Assembly (NCBI GenBank): GCA_947492525.1
Contig: CANLNQ010000011.1
Span: 124,001-188,000 of the forward strand
DNA: 64,000 bases
Direction: 5' to 3'
Source of the DNA: an uncultured Granulosicoccus sp.
GTDB taxonomy: Bacteria; Pseudomonadota; Gammaproteobacteria; Granulosicoccales; Granulosicoccaceae
The translations under genes and the position numbers were made by a program. Numbering within the stretch: the stretch's first letter is position 1; each line of letters begins with the position of its first letter. The notes below the pieces were generated by a model, which was not told the DNA's origin, did not search any database, and saw only the letters and a list, made by a program, of their open reading frames with translations. Of this stretch, positions 9,574 to 18,268 are shown in pieces.

Positions 9574-11814
9574 TCAGGATTCTCGGGACACGGGCAGACT
9601 GATACCGATACGTACCCACCCGTCGTCGTTTCGAGCGATAAGCGAGCCATCATGCACCTCTGCAATCATTTTGACAATGTACAGCCCCAGGCCCAGGTGT
9701 ACCGCCTTTTCCTCATTTTCCCCAGCGGCACACCGTTCGGAGTACATGGGTTCGAACAATTGAGACAGACGGCTTTCATCCAGCGGCAGGCCTCGGTTAC
9801 TGACAGTCAATACCACTCTGTCACCCGCAACCGCTCGTTCTGCAGGCTTTCGATCAATAGCCACACAGAGCATGATGGGTACATCCGTGGCAAAACTCAC
9901 GGCGTTGTCCACCAGTTTGTCGAAGGCCTGGCTAAGCAGCTCCGGGGACGCCACGATGAACAGGCTGGCGACGTTCTCATGCTCGGATTCGAATCGCGTG
10001 TCGGGGTATACCTGTCGATATCGAGCCAGCGACCCTTGCAGCCACTGAGCCAGGTCGATGCGTTGCATCTGCGCCGACTGCACCGTCTGTTCGAGGCGCG
10101 TGGATTCCACCAGGGCCTTGATGATCGAGCCCAGATGCTCGGCACCCCCGCTGGCCCGATCTATCAGCATCAGAGACTGCCTGTCCAGGCCCTCGCGTTC
10201 GATATTCTCGATGGACGTTCGAACGACCGACAAGGGCGTACGCAGTTCGTGCGACAAGCGACTGGCCAGCGCCTCCAGGTAATGATTGTATTCAGCCGAT
10301 CGCGCCAGCAAGGTGGAGAGCTTTCGGGAAAGATCACCAATCTCGTCGCGTGAATCACTGCCCGGCAGCCCCTTCACCCGACCGTCCACACCCACGGCAT
10401 GTTGCGCTTCGAGCGACAGGCGTCGTATGCGCGAGGACAGCACCAGGGCGAAGATCAGCAGCCCGCACCCGGCCAGCAGACTGACCAGCAGCAGCAGGCT
10501 GAACAATCTCGCCAGTTCGCTGCCAGCGTAGGCCGATGCATGCTCCTCATTGCTCTCATACAAGAGGTAGCCGCGCCGGGGGGAAGACCCTATCGGCGCC
10601 AGAGTGCCCAGTACACGATCATTTTCATCAGTGACATAGCGGGAGGTATTCGGTTCATTGCCCACCACCGACGCTTGTCGGTCTTCGTCAAGATGCAGTG
10701 ACGCCGGCGTACCGGAATACTCCGGCAGCAAGGGCAGATCGCCGGCAACAAAGAACGCGAAGACTCTCAGCAGGATCGCATCCCACAGGCCTTCACTGCT
10801 GGAGGCAGCCTCTTCAAGCTGCTCATCAGGCAAACTGCGCTCATAGAGTTCATTGACGTCAGCCAGCAGGCGGCCGTGAACATCAAACAAGCGAGATCGA
10901 CTTCCGGGAGTCGTCCAGCCATCCAGACGCTCGTCCGCGATGTCACTGCGATGAAACAACAGGCCGGTTGCTACATCACGGCGATCGGATTGCTGCAGGT
11001 GGAAGCGTCGCATTTGCTCAGGGTCGACAGTGCCCACCCATCGAGTTCTGGGCTCTCCCGGAAAATCCACGTCGATGACGGCCATGGCCACCTTGGCACC
11101 GTTACGTGGCAGCGGCAGGCTGATTTCCAGCTGATATCCGTTCTGAGTCTGCACCCAGGCCCCTTCCCACGAAGGATAGGGCAGACCTGCCAGCTGTCGC
11201 CGGCCATTGTCCCTGGTGGTATCAGAGGCACTCAGGGCTTCGACGGTTCCCGGCGCAATCGCTCGGAACAACACATGCTGCCACTGCTGCGCCGTCCCTC
11301 GCCCCCTGCCGGTCTCCACCAGCAACTCCACCGAGTCACCGTTCACCAGGCTGGTCTGCGGATCCGGACTTTCGCCTTCGGCAGGCTCGACCGGCAAGGC
11401 AGGCGGAACATGATATTCCACTTCGTCATCGGTCACTGACACGAAAAGGTAGAGCCTGTCCTCGTAACGAGCCACTCGTACGGTCGACGCCTGTTCCTCC
11501 GTGCCCTGCGCAAGCGCGATGGGATCACTGATCAGCGTCTGCCAGTCATCTTCGTAACCGTCGACGAATATCGGATAGGGTGAACTTTCGGCGTACCAGT
11601 CCCCGGACGGACCCGTTTCCTGGCCACTGCGCAGGGCCGCATCGAGTGTGGATGTTTCCGACAGAGCCAGGCGCATATTGGCAACCTTCAGCGTCTGCTC
11701 ATCGATTCTGGTTTGCTGCAGGGAACTGTAGAGCTGCAGAACACTCTGCCACCCTACCAATGGCACGATCAGCGTCAATCCTGCGGCCAACAACATCTGT
11801 GAACGTAGTTTCAT
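9574..11814 (-). CDS. Dedicated sortase system sensor histidine kinase
   Basis: A 746-residue membrane kinase. It has an N-terminal membrane segment (MLLAAGLTLIVPLVGW) and a very large periplasmic part of ~400 residues with a carbohydrate-binding-like region (VDGYEDDWQTLISDP, LYLFVSVTDDEVEYH). A second membrane segment follows near residue 450 (LFSLLLLVSLLAGCGLLIFA), then HAMP, an H box RLSHELRTPLS with the phospho-His near residue 522, an N box (DKLVDNAVSF) and a G box (LGLGLYIVKM). Length, layout and position beside a sortase and its target match the family named proteobacterial dedicated sortase system histidine kinase. It lies 32 bases behind its response regulator and 40 bases before the ABC exporter on the same strand. 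Confidence 0.9.
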   Translation of the reverse strand: MKLRSQMLLAAGLTLIVPLVGWQSVLQLYSSLQQTRIDEQTLKVANMRLALSETSTLDAALRSGQETGPSGDWYAESSPYPIFVDGYEDDWQTLISDPIALAQGTEEQASTVRVARYEDRLYLFVSVTDDEVEYHVPPALPVEPAEGESPDPQTSLVNGDSVELLVETGRGRGTAQQWQHVLFRAIAPGTVEALSASDTTRDNGRRQLAGLPYPSWEGAWVQTQNGYQLEISLPLPRNGAKVAMAVIDVDFPGEPRTRWVGTVDPEQMRRFHLQQSDRRDVATGLLFHRSDIADERLDGWTTPGSRSRLFDVHGRLLADVNELYERSLPDEQLEEAASSSEGLWDAILLRVFAFFVAGDLPLLPEYSGTPASLHLDEDRQASVVGNEPNTSRYVTDENDRVLGTLAPIGSSPRRGYLLYESNEEHASAYAGSELARLFSLLLLVSLLAGCGLLIFALVLSSRIRRLSLEAQHAVGVDGRVKGLPGSDSRDEIGDLSRKLSTLLARSAEYNHYLEALASRLSHELRTPLSVVRTSIENIEREGLDRQSLMLIDRASGGAEHLGSIIKALVESTRLEQTVQSAQMQRIDLAQWLQGSLARYRQVYPDTRFESEHENVASLFIVASPELLSQAFDKLVDNAVSFATDVPIMLCVAIDRKPAERAVAGDRVVLTVSNRGLPLDESRLSQLFEPMYSERCAAGENEEKAVHLGLGLYIVKMIAEVHDGSLIARNDDGWVRIGISLPVSRES

Positions 11815-11846
11815 TGCGTTCGGGCACCCGCCGCGTTGTTGTCGCC

Positions 11847-12560
11847 TTAGTGCTGATTGTCCATCCAGCGATAACCCAGCCCATAGACCGTCTGGATGCC
11901 GGCAAAGTTCTGATCGATGGCCGTGAATTTTGCCCGAATGCGCTTGATATGTGCAGTAATTGTCTGATCATCCAGTACCAGATTGGCCGCATCCATCAAC
12001 TGCTGCCGACTGCGAACCTGCCCCGGATGACGCGCCAGGCAGTTCACCAGCCAGTATTCCGTGACGGTCAGGTCGACTGTCTCATCCTGCCATCTGGCGA
12101 TCAGGCGTTCCTGCTCGAGTGCCAGGTCACCCACAAGGCGAACCGGCAACTCATCATCGGGCTGGCTGAAGGCCTCTACTCGCCGCAGTACCGTGCTGAC
12201 ACGGGCAACCAGCTGAGCCAGGCTGATATCCTTTGTCAGGTAGTCGTCTGCCCCCAGGCGCAAGCCGGAAATCACATCCAGCTCGCTGTCCCTGGCCGTC
12301 AGAAACAGGATGGGCAATCGTGCCGATAGAACGCGCAGATTGCGACACAGTTCGAACCCTGCCTCGCTGTCACGTCCAAGACCGATATCGATGATGGCAA
12401 CATCCGGCATATGTTGCCTGACTGCCGCCAGGGCGGACACCGGATCCGCGTGGCCGCGCACGTCATAGCCCGCCTTGCTCAGCGCCAGTGTGTAATTGTC
12501 ACGAAGGGCAGGCTCATCCTCTACCAGCACGATACGCCGCGGTGTTGTCGGCTCAGTCAT
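11847..12560 (-). CDS. Dedicated sortase system response regulator (OmpR-type)
   Basis: A 237-residue regulator. The receiver domain has an acidic patch (LVEDEP), the phospho-acceptor Asp near residue 57 (VAIIDIGLGRDSEAGFE), a conserved Thr (LFLTARDSE) and Lys (DDYLTKDI). A winged-helix DNA-binding domain follows (LTVTEYWLVNCLARHPGQV, then AHIKRIRAKF and YGLGYRW). The slightly unusual IGLGRD sequence after the phosphorylation site is typical of the proteobacterial dedicated sortase system regulators. It is the first gene of the leftward operon and is divergent from the sortase target gene, with only 103 bases between the two start codons. It therefore most likely controls that shared promoter region. 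Confidence 0.9.
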   Translation of the reverse strand: MTEPTTPRRIVLVEDEPALRDNYTLALSKAGYDVRGHADPVSALAAVRQHMPDVAIIDIGLGRDSEAGFELCRNLRVLSARLPILFLTARDSELDVISGLRLGADDYLTKDISLAQLVARVSTVLRRVEAFSQPDDELPVRLVGDLALEQERLIARWQDETVDLTVTEYWLVNCLARHPGQVRSRQQLMDAANLVLDDQTITAHIKRIRAKFTAIDQNFAGIQTVYGLGYRWMDNQH

Positions 12561-12663
12561 TTTTCAACCACAATTGATCGGTATTGCGCCAGAGTCCATC
12601 GCTGCAATGTCCAGAGGTGCGTGTTTACTGAAGACCTGACAATCTACAGCAGCTTTCACTGAT

Positions 12664-14769
12664 ATGCACCCTATCCTGACTGGCCCTGCAACACTCGTTC
12701 CGCTTGATTTCGGTGCCCCGACACGCACTCTGAGGGCAACTGCCGTGAGTGCAAGAGGTCAAGAGCGTTTTACCACACGCTTTGTGCTCTGGTTTTGCCT
12801 GATTCTCGGCGTGAATGCTCATGCGGCTCCGGAAATTCCTCGGCAGCTTGCCGATCATGGCAGCGGCACACTGGTTCTGCACCATCCTGACGGAGCTGCA
12901 GATGCGTTGGTTCTGGACGCCAGCATGGATCTGGAGGTGCAAGGTCTGCTGGCCAACCTGACGCTGGAGCAGACATTCCGGAACACCAGCGATCAGTGGC
13001 TGAATGGCAGATACCTGTTCCCCCTACCCGAAGATGCAGCCATTCGCGGCATGCGTATCACTATCGGAGAGCGCATCATCAGGAGCGAGGTCGCCCCCAG
13101 GGCGCAGGCCAGAGCGAACTACGAACAGGCCGCCAGCGTGGGACAGATTGCCAGTCTGATGGAACAGCAACGACCCAATCTGTTTACCATGCAGGTCGCC
13201 AATATCGCCCCGCATGCAAGGGTCAAGGTAACGCTGGATGTCATGCTTCCTGTCAGGATGTCAGGCCAGCAGCTGTCTCTGATCCTTCCCACAACCCTGA
13301 CCCCGCGCTACCTCAACGCCCAGAGCGGTAATGCGCAAGCATTGCAGTCCGACTTCACGCCTGCCGACCAGGCCGACGGACCTGTTCTGGATGTGTCGCT
13401 GAGAATCGAAGCGCTTCAGAACAGCAGCCTGGTGACGGCCAATGCGGCGCTGCTGCAAACCGCCAGCGGTCAGTGGCAGATTGACGATATGCCCATGAAT
13501 CGCGATCTGCATATCCGCTGGCCGGCGCAACACGATCTCAAGACACCCCTGAGTGCCTTCGTGAATGAATACAAGGGCGAGCGCTACGTGCAACTGCTCG
13601 CCATTCCGCCCATGCAGACTGAGGCCGCCGGAGAGCAGGCACGAGAGCTCATTGTCGTCCTGGACAAATCCGGCTCCATGGCAGGTGTATCCATGCGAGC
13701 CGCCATTCAGGCGCTCGAACGTGCGATTGACAGCCTGAACGAGAAAGATCTGCTCAACATCGTGGCATTCGATGACCAGCACCACCCGCTGTTCAGGCAA
13801 TCATTGGCGGCAACGGAATCAACGAAGCGCGAGGCACGACGGTTTGCAGCGAGACTTCAGGCAGACGGCGGTACGGAAATGGCGTCGGCACTCGCTTTCG
13901 CCCTGACAGACACGAAGCGGGAAGCTGTTGACAGCGACGACGCCAGCCAGCGATTGAAGCAGATCGTCTTCATCACTGACGGTAGCGTGGGCAACGAAGA
14001 AGCACTGCTCAGAAGCATACGCCGCGACCTGCACGACAGCCGGCTGTTTACCGTCGGCATCGGATCCGCTCCGAATCGCTGGTTTCTGGAAAAGGCTGCA
14101 GAAGCCGGCCGCGGCACCAGTGTAAGCATTCAGGACCAGCACGATGTGGCAGACACCATCAGCGAACTGCTTAACAGTCTGCGATCTCCTGTGATGACCG
14201 ATATCGCCATCAGCTATCCTGACGGCGACGGTGAGATTTACCCTCGCCCGGTGCCGGACTTGTATGCGAATCGCCCAACCATGTGGGTAGGCAAGCTCAG
14301 CGAGCTTACCGACACGCTGGTGATTAGCGGCATGCACGGCGATACGCCCTTCAAGCAGACCATTGATCTGCCATCCCCCGACAGCACGGCGTATGGTGCA
14401 ACGCTGTCGAGCGCACCGGCGGTGACGATGCACTGGACTCGCCAGAAGATCTCGGCGCTGGAGGATGAACAGCGATATGCAAGCGATCCGGAAATGAACC
14501 GTCAGGAAATCACTCGTCTGGCCATCGAGTCCGGTCTGGTGACTCGCTACACCAGTCTGATAGCCAGGGAAGAGGTGCCCAGTCGTCCGGCTGATGCAGC
14601 GCTCGCCAACGCAGCCATTGCCAACCGCCTGCCTCAGGGCAACATGATGACCGGTATCACATTGCCGCAAGGCGCAGCAGGTGTGGACACGCTGCTCTGG
14701 ATCAGCCTGTTCACCAGCATCGCCGGCCTGGCATTGAGAGCAGCCAGCCGACGGAGTACGCAAGCGTGA
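12664..14769 (+). CDS. Marine proteobacterial sortase target protein (VIT + VWA domains)
   Basis: A 701-residue surface or envelope protein. It has an N-terminal signal peptide with a long n-region (hydrophobic core RFVLWFCLILGVNAHAA, about residues 40-58). A VIT domain spans about 75-200 (TLEQTFRNTSDQWLNGRYLF, FPLPEDAAIRGM). A von Willebrand A domain has an intact MIDAS motif DKSGSM near residue 334. The C-terminal sorting signal is LPQGA at 667, a hydrophobic segment (LLWISLFTSIAGLAL) and a basic tail RAASRRS. This architecture is that of inter-alpha-trypsin-inhibitor-like sortase targets. The sortase gene overlaps its stop codon. A second LPQGN sits at 656. The start at 12664 gives a long n-region; an internal GTG is possible. 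Confidence 0.92.
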   Translation: MHPILTGPATLVPLDFGAPTRTLRATAVSARGQERFTTRFVLWFCLILGVNAHAAPEIPRQLADHGSGTLVLHHPDGAADALVLDASMDLEVQGLLANLTLEQTFRNTSDQWLNGRYLFPLPEDAAIRGMRITIGERIIRSEVAPRAQARANYEQAASVGQIASLMEQQRPNLFTMQVANIAPHARVKVTLDVMLPVRMSGQQLSLILPTTLTPRYLNAQSGNAQALQSDFTPADQADGPVLDVSLRIEALQNSSLVTANAALLQTASGQWQIDDMPMNRDLHIRWPAQHDLKTPLSAFVNEYKGERYVQLLAIPPMQTEAAGEQARELIVVLDKSGSMAGVSMRAAIQALERAIDSLNEKDLLNIVAFDDQHHPLFRQSLAATESTKREARRFAARLQADGGTEMASALAFALTDTKREAVDSDDASQRLKQIVFITDGSVGNEEALLRSIRRDLHDSRLFTVGIGSAPNRWFLEKAAEAGRGTSVSIQDQHDVADTISELLNSLRSPVMTDIAISYPDGDGEIYPRPVPDLYANRPTMWVGKLSELTDTLVISGMHGDTPFKQTIDLPSPDSTAYGATLSSAPAVTMHWTRQKISALEDEQRYASDPEMNRQEITRLAIESGLVTRYTSLIAREEVPSRPADAALANAAIANRLPQGNMMTGITLPQGAAGVDTLLWISLFTSIAGLALRAASRRSTQA

Positions 14770-15344
14770 CTCGTCAGAATGTTATCGGAGTACTATCCAT
14801 ACTTGCCTTGTTGACCGGCATGACGAGTGCTGCTTCGGCGATCTGGATGACGGCCAAAGCCCGGCTCGCGCAGCAGCTGCTCGACACCGCCTGGCAGAAC
14901 AGCAAGACGCTGGCAATACCTGCCAAACCATGGCAATGGGCCGATATGACAACCGTTGGCCGCCTGACGATTCCGGCGATGGACCAGTCACTGATTGTAT
15001 TGAGTGATGCCTCCGGCGAGGCAATGGCCTTCGGACCGGGATTGATCACGGGTGATCCCCTGCACGCCGAAACCTCGGCACTGGCCATTGGCGGGCACAG
15101 AGATACACACCTTGCGTTCATGCAGAATCTGGAGCCCGGTACCAGGTTGACGCTGGAGGCTCTCGACGGCAAGCTTCATCACTACACGCTGATGGACCGG
15201 CAGATAGTCGATACAAGAGTGCAAAGCCTCGGCATTGCGACCCAATCCCCGGGGTTGATTCTGGTCACCTGCTATCCATTCAACGCCAGACAGACGGGTG
15301 GGCCCTTGCGCATGGTGATGCGAGCGGCCTACCTGCCGACATGA
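14766..15344 (+). CDS. Class GN sortase
   Basis: A 192-residue transpeptidase with an N-terminal membrane anchor (VIGVLSILALLTGMTSAASAIW). The sortase catalytic triad is visible: His about 111 in IGGHRDTH, Cys about 169 in LILVTCYPF, and Arg about 182 in GGPLRMVM. The GTG start overlaps the stop of the target gene (GTGA at 14766-14769), so the two are translationally coupled. Class GN sortases of marine proteobacteria act on one dedicated substrate, which should be the adjacent VIT/VWA protein. They cleave at its C-terminal LPxxx motif and anchor it in the envelope, although the acceptor in Gram-negative cells is not established. Confidence 0.94.
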   Translation: MTRQNVIGVLSILALLTGMTSAASAIWMTAKARLAQQLLDTAWQNSKTLAIPAKPWQWADMTTVGRLTIPAMDQSLIVLSDASGEAMAFGPGLITGDPLHAETSALAIGGHRDTHLAFMQNLEPGTRLTLEALDGKLHHYTLMDRQIVDTRVQSLGIATQSPGLILVTCYPFNARQTGGPLRMVMRAAYLPT

Positions 15345-15402
15345 GCACGTCGACACACCAGAGAGTGAGCGACAGAGAGACAAGCGCCCTATACTGTCAC
15401 GC

Positions 15403-16602
15403 ATGAAATATTCAGCTCTGACACGCCGCATCATCAACGATCACCCTGCCGGCAGCAAGCCGGTAGACCCCTGGGCCGTGCACAGCCTGGCCATGCAACG
15501 CGTGGCCAGAGGTGAGCACATAACCCTGCTCAGCATCGGTCAGGAGACGAATGAGACAAGCCCGGGCATTATTGTCGACAAGGCGATCGAGAGCCTGAAG
15601 AACGGCAGGCATCACTACGTCAACATGAAGGGCGAACTGCACCTGCGCCAGGCCGTTGCGGACTATCACAAGACTCTGACCGGCCAGGACGTGACCAGTG
15701 AAGAGGTCACGATCTGTACCGGCGCTCAGAACGCGCTGTACTCGGTCGCGCAGGTTCTGCTCGAGAAAGATGACGAAGTCATTCTTGTGGCGCCCTATTA
15801 CACCACGTATGCAGCCACTTTCGGCGCGTCCGGTGCAACGGTGGTAACCGTACAGGTGGACGCAGAAAACAATCATGAGCTGGACGTGCGCAAACTGCTC
15901 GATGCGATCACGCCGCGCACCCAGGCCATTGTGTTGAATGCCCCGAGCAACCCACTGGGCAGTTGCTACTCGCAGGCGCTGATGAAACAACTGGTGGAGC
16001 GCTGCCTGGCCGACAATATCTGGCTGGTATTCGATACGGTCTATCTGGACACGGTAGTGCAAGGCTCTGTCCCCTTGCCGCATCACATACCCGGATCAGA
16101 GCGCATCCTGATCACTGTCGGCAGTCTGTCCAAGTCACACCGCATGACAGGCTGGCGCGTCGGCTGGGCCATCGGGCCCGAAGAGCTGTCTGCACATCTG
16201 GCCAGACTGGCAGTCTGCATGCATTACGGCTTGCCGCCTTTCATTCAGGACGCTGCGACGGTTGCCATTCGTGAGGCGGCCGACACGCCGGATATCGTGC
16301 GCCGGGTCATGCAGGAGAGGCGCTCACTGCTACTACAGCACCTGAAGGACACCTCACCCGCCATTCTGGTGGATCCGGGACAGGGTATGTTTGTCTTGCT
16401 CGATGTCAGCCCCCTGGGTACATCGGCCCACGATTTCGCGATGGGCTTGCTGGCCGCAAAGGATGTGTCCGTACTGCCCTGTGACGGTTTCGGGCCTGGC
16501 GGGCACTATCTGGTTCGCATCGGGCTGTGCGTGGACGGCCAGCAACTGGTCGAGGCCGGCCGCCGCATCTGCGACTACATCCGCGAAATGCGGGAGGTCT
16601 GA
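15403..16602 (+). CDS. Class I/II pyridoxal-phosphate aminotransferase (AruH-like)
   Basis: A 399-residue fold-type I aminotransferase. The N-terminal substrate region is LLSIGQETNETSP. The cofactor-binding asparagine lies in NAPSNPLGS, the aspartate in VFDTVYLD, the Schiff-base lysine in SLSKSHRMTGWRVGW, and the carboxylate-binding arginine in YLVRIGLC. The overall sequence is close to arginine:pyruvate transaminase AruH as I remember it. Aspartate/aromatic-type or other amino acid substrates remain possible. No aru or other catabolic genes are adjacent, so the physiological substrate cannot be read from context. It lies 58 bases behind the sortase gene on the same strand, but there is no reason to link it to sortase function. 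Confidence 0.87.
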   Translation: MKYSALTRRIINDHPAGSKPVDPWAVHSLAMQRVARGEHITLLSIGQETNETSPGIIVDKAIESLKNGRHHYVNMKGELHLRQAVADYHKTLTGQDVTSEEVTICTGAQNALYSVAQVLLEKDDEVILVAPYYTTYAATFGASGATVVTVQVDAENNHELDVRKLLDAITPRTQAIVLNAPSNPLGSCYSQALMKQLVERCLADNIWLVFDTVYLDTVVQGSVPLPHHIPGSERILITVGSLSKSHRMTGWRVGWAIGPEELSAHLARLAVCMHYGLPPFIQDAATVAIREAADTPDIVRRVMQERRSLLLQHLKDTSPAILVDPGQGMFVLLDVSPLGTSAHDFAMGLLAAKDVSVLPCDGFGPGGHYLVRIGLCVDGQQLVEAGRRICDYIREMREV

Positions 16603-16666
16603 ACCGGCGCTTGTGTACGTACAAAGTCCACAGCCCACGCGCGCTATCTATTCGGGAGCCTTTATC

Positions 16667-17194
16667 TTGACCATCAGACACATCGCAAGCCTGCCCATTC
16701 CCCGGCCCGCACGGCGTGGGCGAAAGCTGGCAGCCGCTTTGCTCATGATCGCTGTCACGGTGCTGACGAATACGCCTGCAACAGCCGATCTGCAGGATAT
16801 CAGACCGGACAGGGAGCATTCTCCGGAGCTTGTCATCAGCATCATCGTCAAGTCCCTGCAGATGAACGACCCCGAGAACGATGCAGGCATCGCTACCGTC
16901 TATCGCTTCGCCTCGCCAGCCAACCGGCTCAGCACCGGGCCTCTGGCTCGATTCAGCCAGATGATCAAACGCGGATACCCGAACATGCTCAATCATGTGC
17001 GAGCGCGCTACACCCCCATCGAAGTGAGCGACGATCGCGCCGTGCAGACAGTCTGGCTATCGACGGCTCGGGGCCAGGAGAATGGCTATGCCTTCCATCT
17101 GAGCCGGCAAGCCAGCGGTGAGTTCGATGGCATGTGGATGACTGATGCGGTAATACCTCTGGGACGGAACACCGCTGAGGAAATCAGGATCTGA
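16667..17194 (+). CDS. Secreted DUF4864-like protein
   Basis: About 175 residues from a TTG start preceded by a GGGAG ribosome binding site at 8 bases. No ATG is available before the hydrophobic signal (KLAAALLMIAVTVLTNTPATA), and the open frame further upstream only overlaps the aminotransferase gene. The mature part has the pattern LVISIIVKSLQMNDPENDAG, FASPANR and FSQMIKRGYPNM, which resembles the DUF4864 family (SnoaL-like fold, unknown function). It is probably periplasmic. The gene ends 9 bases before the convergent folD stop. A GTG further upstream (near 16612) is an alternative start. Confidence 0.72.
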   Translation: MTIRHIASLPIPRPARRGRKLAAALLMIAVTVLTNTPATADLQDIRPDREHSPELVISIIVKSLQMNDPENDAGIATVYRFASPANRLSTGPLARFSQMIKRGYPNMLNHVRARYTPIEVSDDRAVQTVWLSTARGQENGYAFHLSRQASGEFDGMWMTDAVIPLGRNTAEEIRI

Positions 17195-17203
17195 ACCCCT
17201 GGT

Positions 17204-18076
17204 TCAGTCTTCGCCAATCCCGGCAATGCGGCGCGCCTGCTGAACGGTATTGTGCAGCAGGCAGGCGATGGTCATCGGACCAACCCCACCGGGTACCGGC
17301 GTGATGGCGCCGGCAACGGCTTCAGCCGATGGGTAATCCACATCTCCGACCAGTCGCATCTTGCCATCTTCTTCAATGCGGTTGATCCCGACGTCAATGA
17401 CGGTGGCACCCGGCTTGATCCAGTCTCCGGGCACCATGCGGGCTCGCCCGACCGCAGCGACCAGAATGTCCGCCGTACGGCACAGGGCGTCGAGATTTCG
17501 AGTACGAGAATGCGCCACCGTGACCGTGCAGTTCGCCTGCAGCAGCAACGCTGCCATCGGCTTGCCAACGATATTGGACCTGCCCAGTACCACGGCATGC
17601 AGACCGGACAAGTCACCCAATTGAGACTTCAGCATCATCAAGGATCCCAACGGCGTGCACGGTACAACCCCACCACCATCGGTATTCAGGCGACCAACGT
17701 TGATCAGGTGGAAACCATCCACGTCCTTGTCGTGACTGACGGCGTTGATGACTTTCGGCTCATCGATATGAGCAGGCAGTGGCAGCTGGACCAGGATGCC
17801 GTGGACGGCGTCATCGTTGTTGAGCCGTTCGATCAGGTCGAGTAGTGTCTTCTCGTCGGTATCTGCACCGAGCCGATGTTCGAAAGACTCCATCCCGACT
17901 TCCACAGTCTGTCTGGCCTTGTTGCGGACGTATACCTGACTGGCAGGGTCCTCACCGACCAACACCACAGCCAATCCTGGCGTCAATCTGTGCTCTGACT
18001 TCAGAGCCGCTACTTTCTCTTTCAGATCGTTGCGTAGTTGCTGTGCAAACGCCTTGCCGTCGATGACCGTTGCCAT
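17204..18076 (-). CDS. folD: Bifunctional methylenetetrahydrofolate dehydrogenase/cyclohydrolase FolD
   Basis: A 290-residue cytoplasmic enzyme interconverting 5,10-methylene-THF, methenyl-THF and 10-formyl-THF with NADP. The family signatures are [19 protein letters not shown] near the N terminus (the Lys in YVRNK is catalytic), [10 protein letters not shown] (folate site), [13 protein letters not shown], and the nucleotide-binding [15 protein letters not shown]. The C-terminal [18 protein letters not shown] is the second PROSITE-type signature. Length and motifs are complete. It is divergent from the repeat-containing lipoprotein gene; the 192-base gap between them contains two perfect palindromes. 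Confidence 0.97.
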   Translation of the reverse strand: MATVIDGKAFAQQLRNDLKEKVAALKSEHRLTPGLAVVLVGEDPASQVYVRNKARQTVEVGMESFEHRLGADTDEKTLLDLIERLNNDDAVHGILVQLPLPAHIDEPKVINAVSHDKDVDGFHLINVGRLNTDGGGVVPCTPLGSLMMLKSQLGDLSGLHAVVLGRSNIVGKPMAALLLQANCTVTVAHSRTRNLDALCRTADILVAAVGRARMVPGDWIKPGATVIDVGINRIEEDGKMRLVGDVDYPSAEAVAGAITPVPGGVGPMTIACLLHNTVQQARRIAGIGED

Positions 18077-18102
18077 AATCCGAGTGCTGCTCCCGAGCCG
18101 TA

Positions 18103-18115
18103 TTACCTGAGGTAA
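18103..18115. promoter_or_regulatory. 13-bp palindrome upstream of folD
   Basis: TTACC-TGA-GGTAA is a perfect inverted repeat 27 bases upstream of the folD start codon, in its expected 5' leader or promoter. It may be an operator. No regulator is identified. Confidence 0.4.
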
Positions 18116-18172
18116 AGTTCACATAACGTGCGTGCGTAGTAGACCATCAGGGCCTTTCATACGCCAGCACAT

Positions 18173-18190
18173 GCTATCAATTGTGATAGC
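18173..18190. promoter_or_regulatory. 18-bp palindrome in the folD/lipoprotein divergent region
   Basis: GCTATCA-ATTG-TGATAGC is a perfect 7-4-7 inverted repeat about 97 bases upstream of folD and 79 bases upstream of the lipoprotein start. Such symmetry between divergent genes suggests a dimeric repressor or activator site; a small hairpin is the alternative. Confidence 0.45.
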
Positions 18191-18268
18191 GAGTGTCGTT
18201 ACATGTACAGATAAGGCGTTGTGGCGTATCTTTACGGAATCGTCACACATCGTTCCGGTTGTTTCCTT

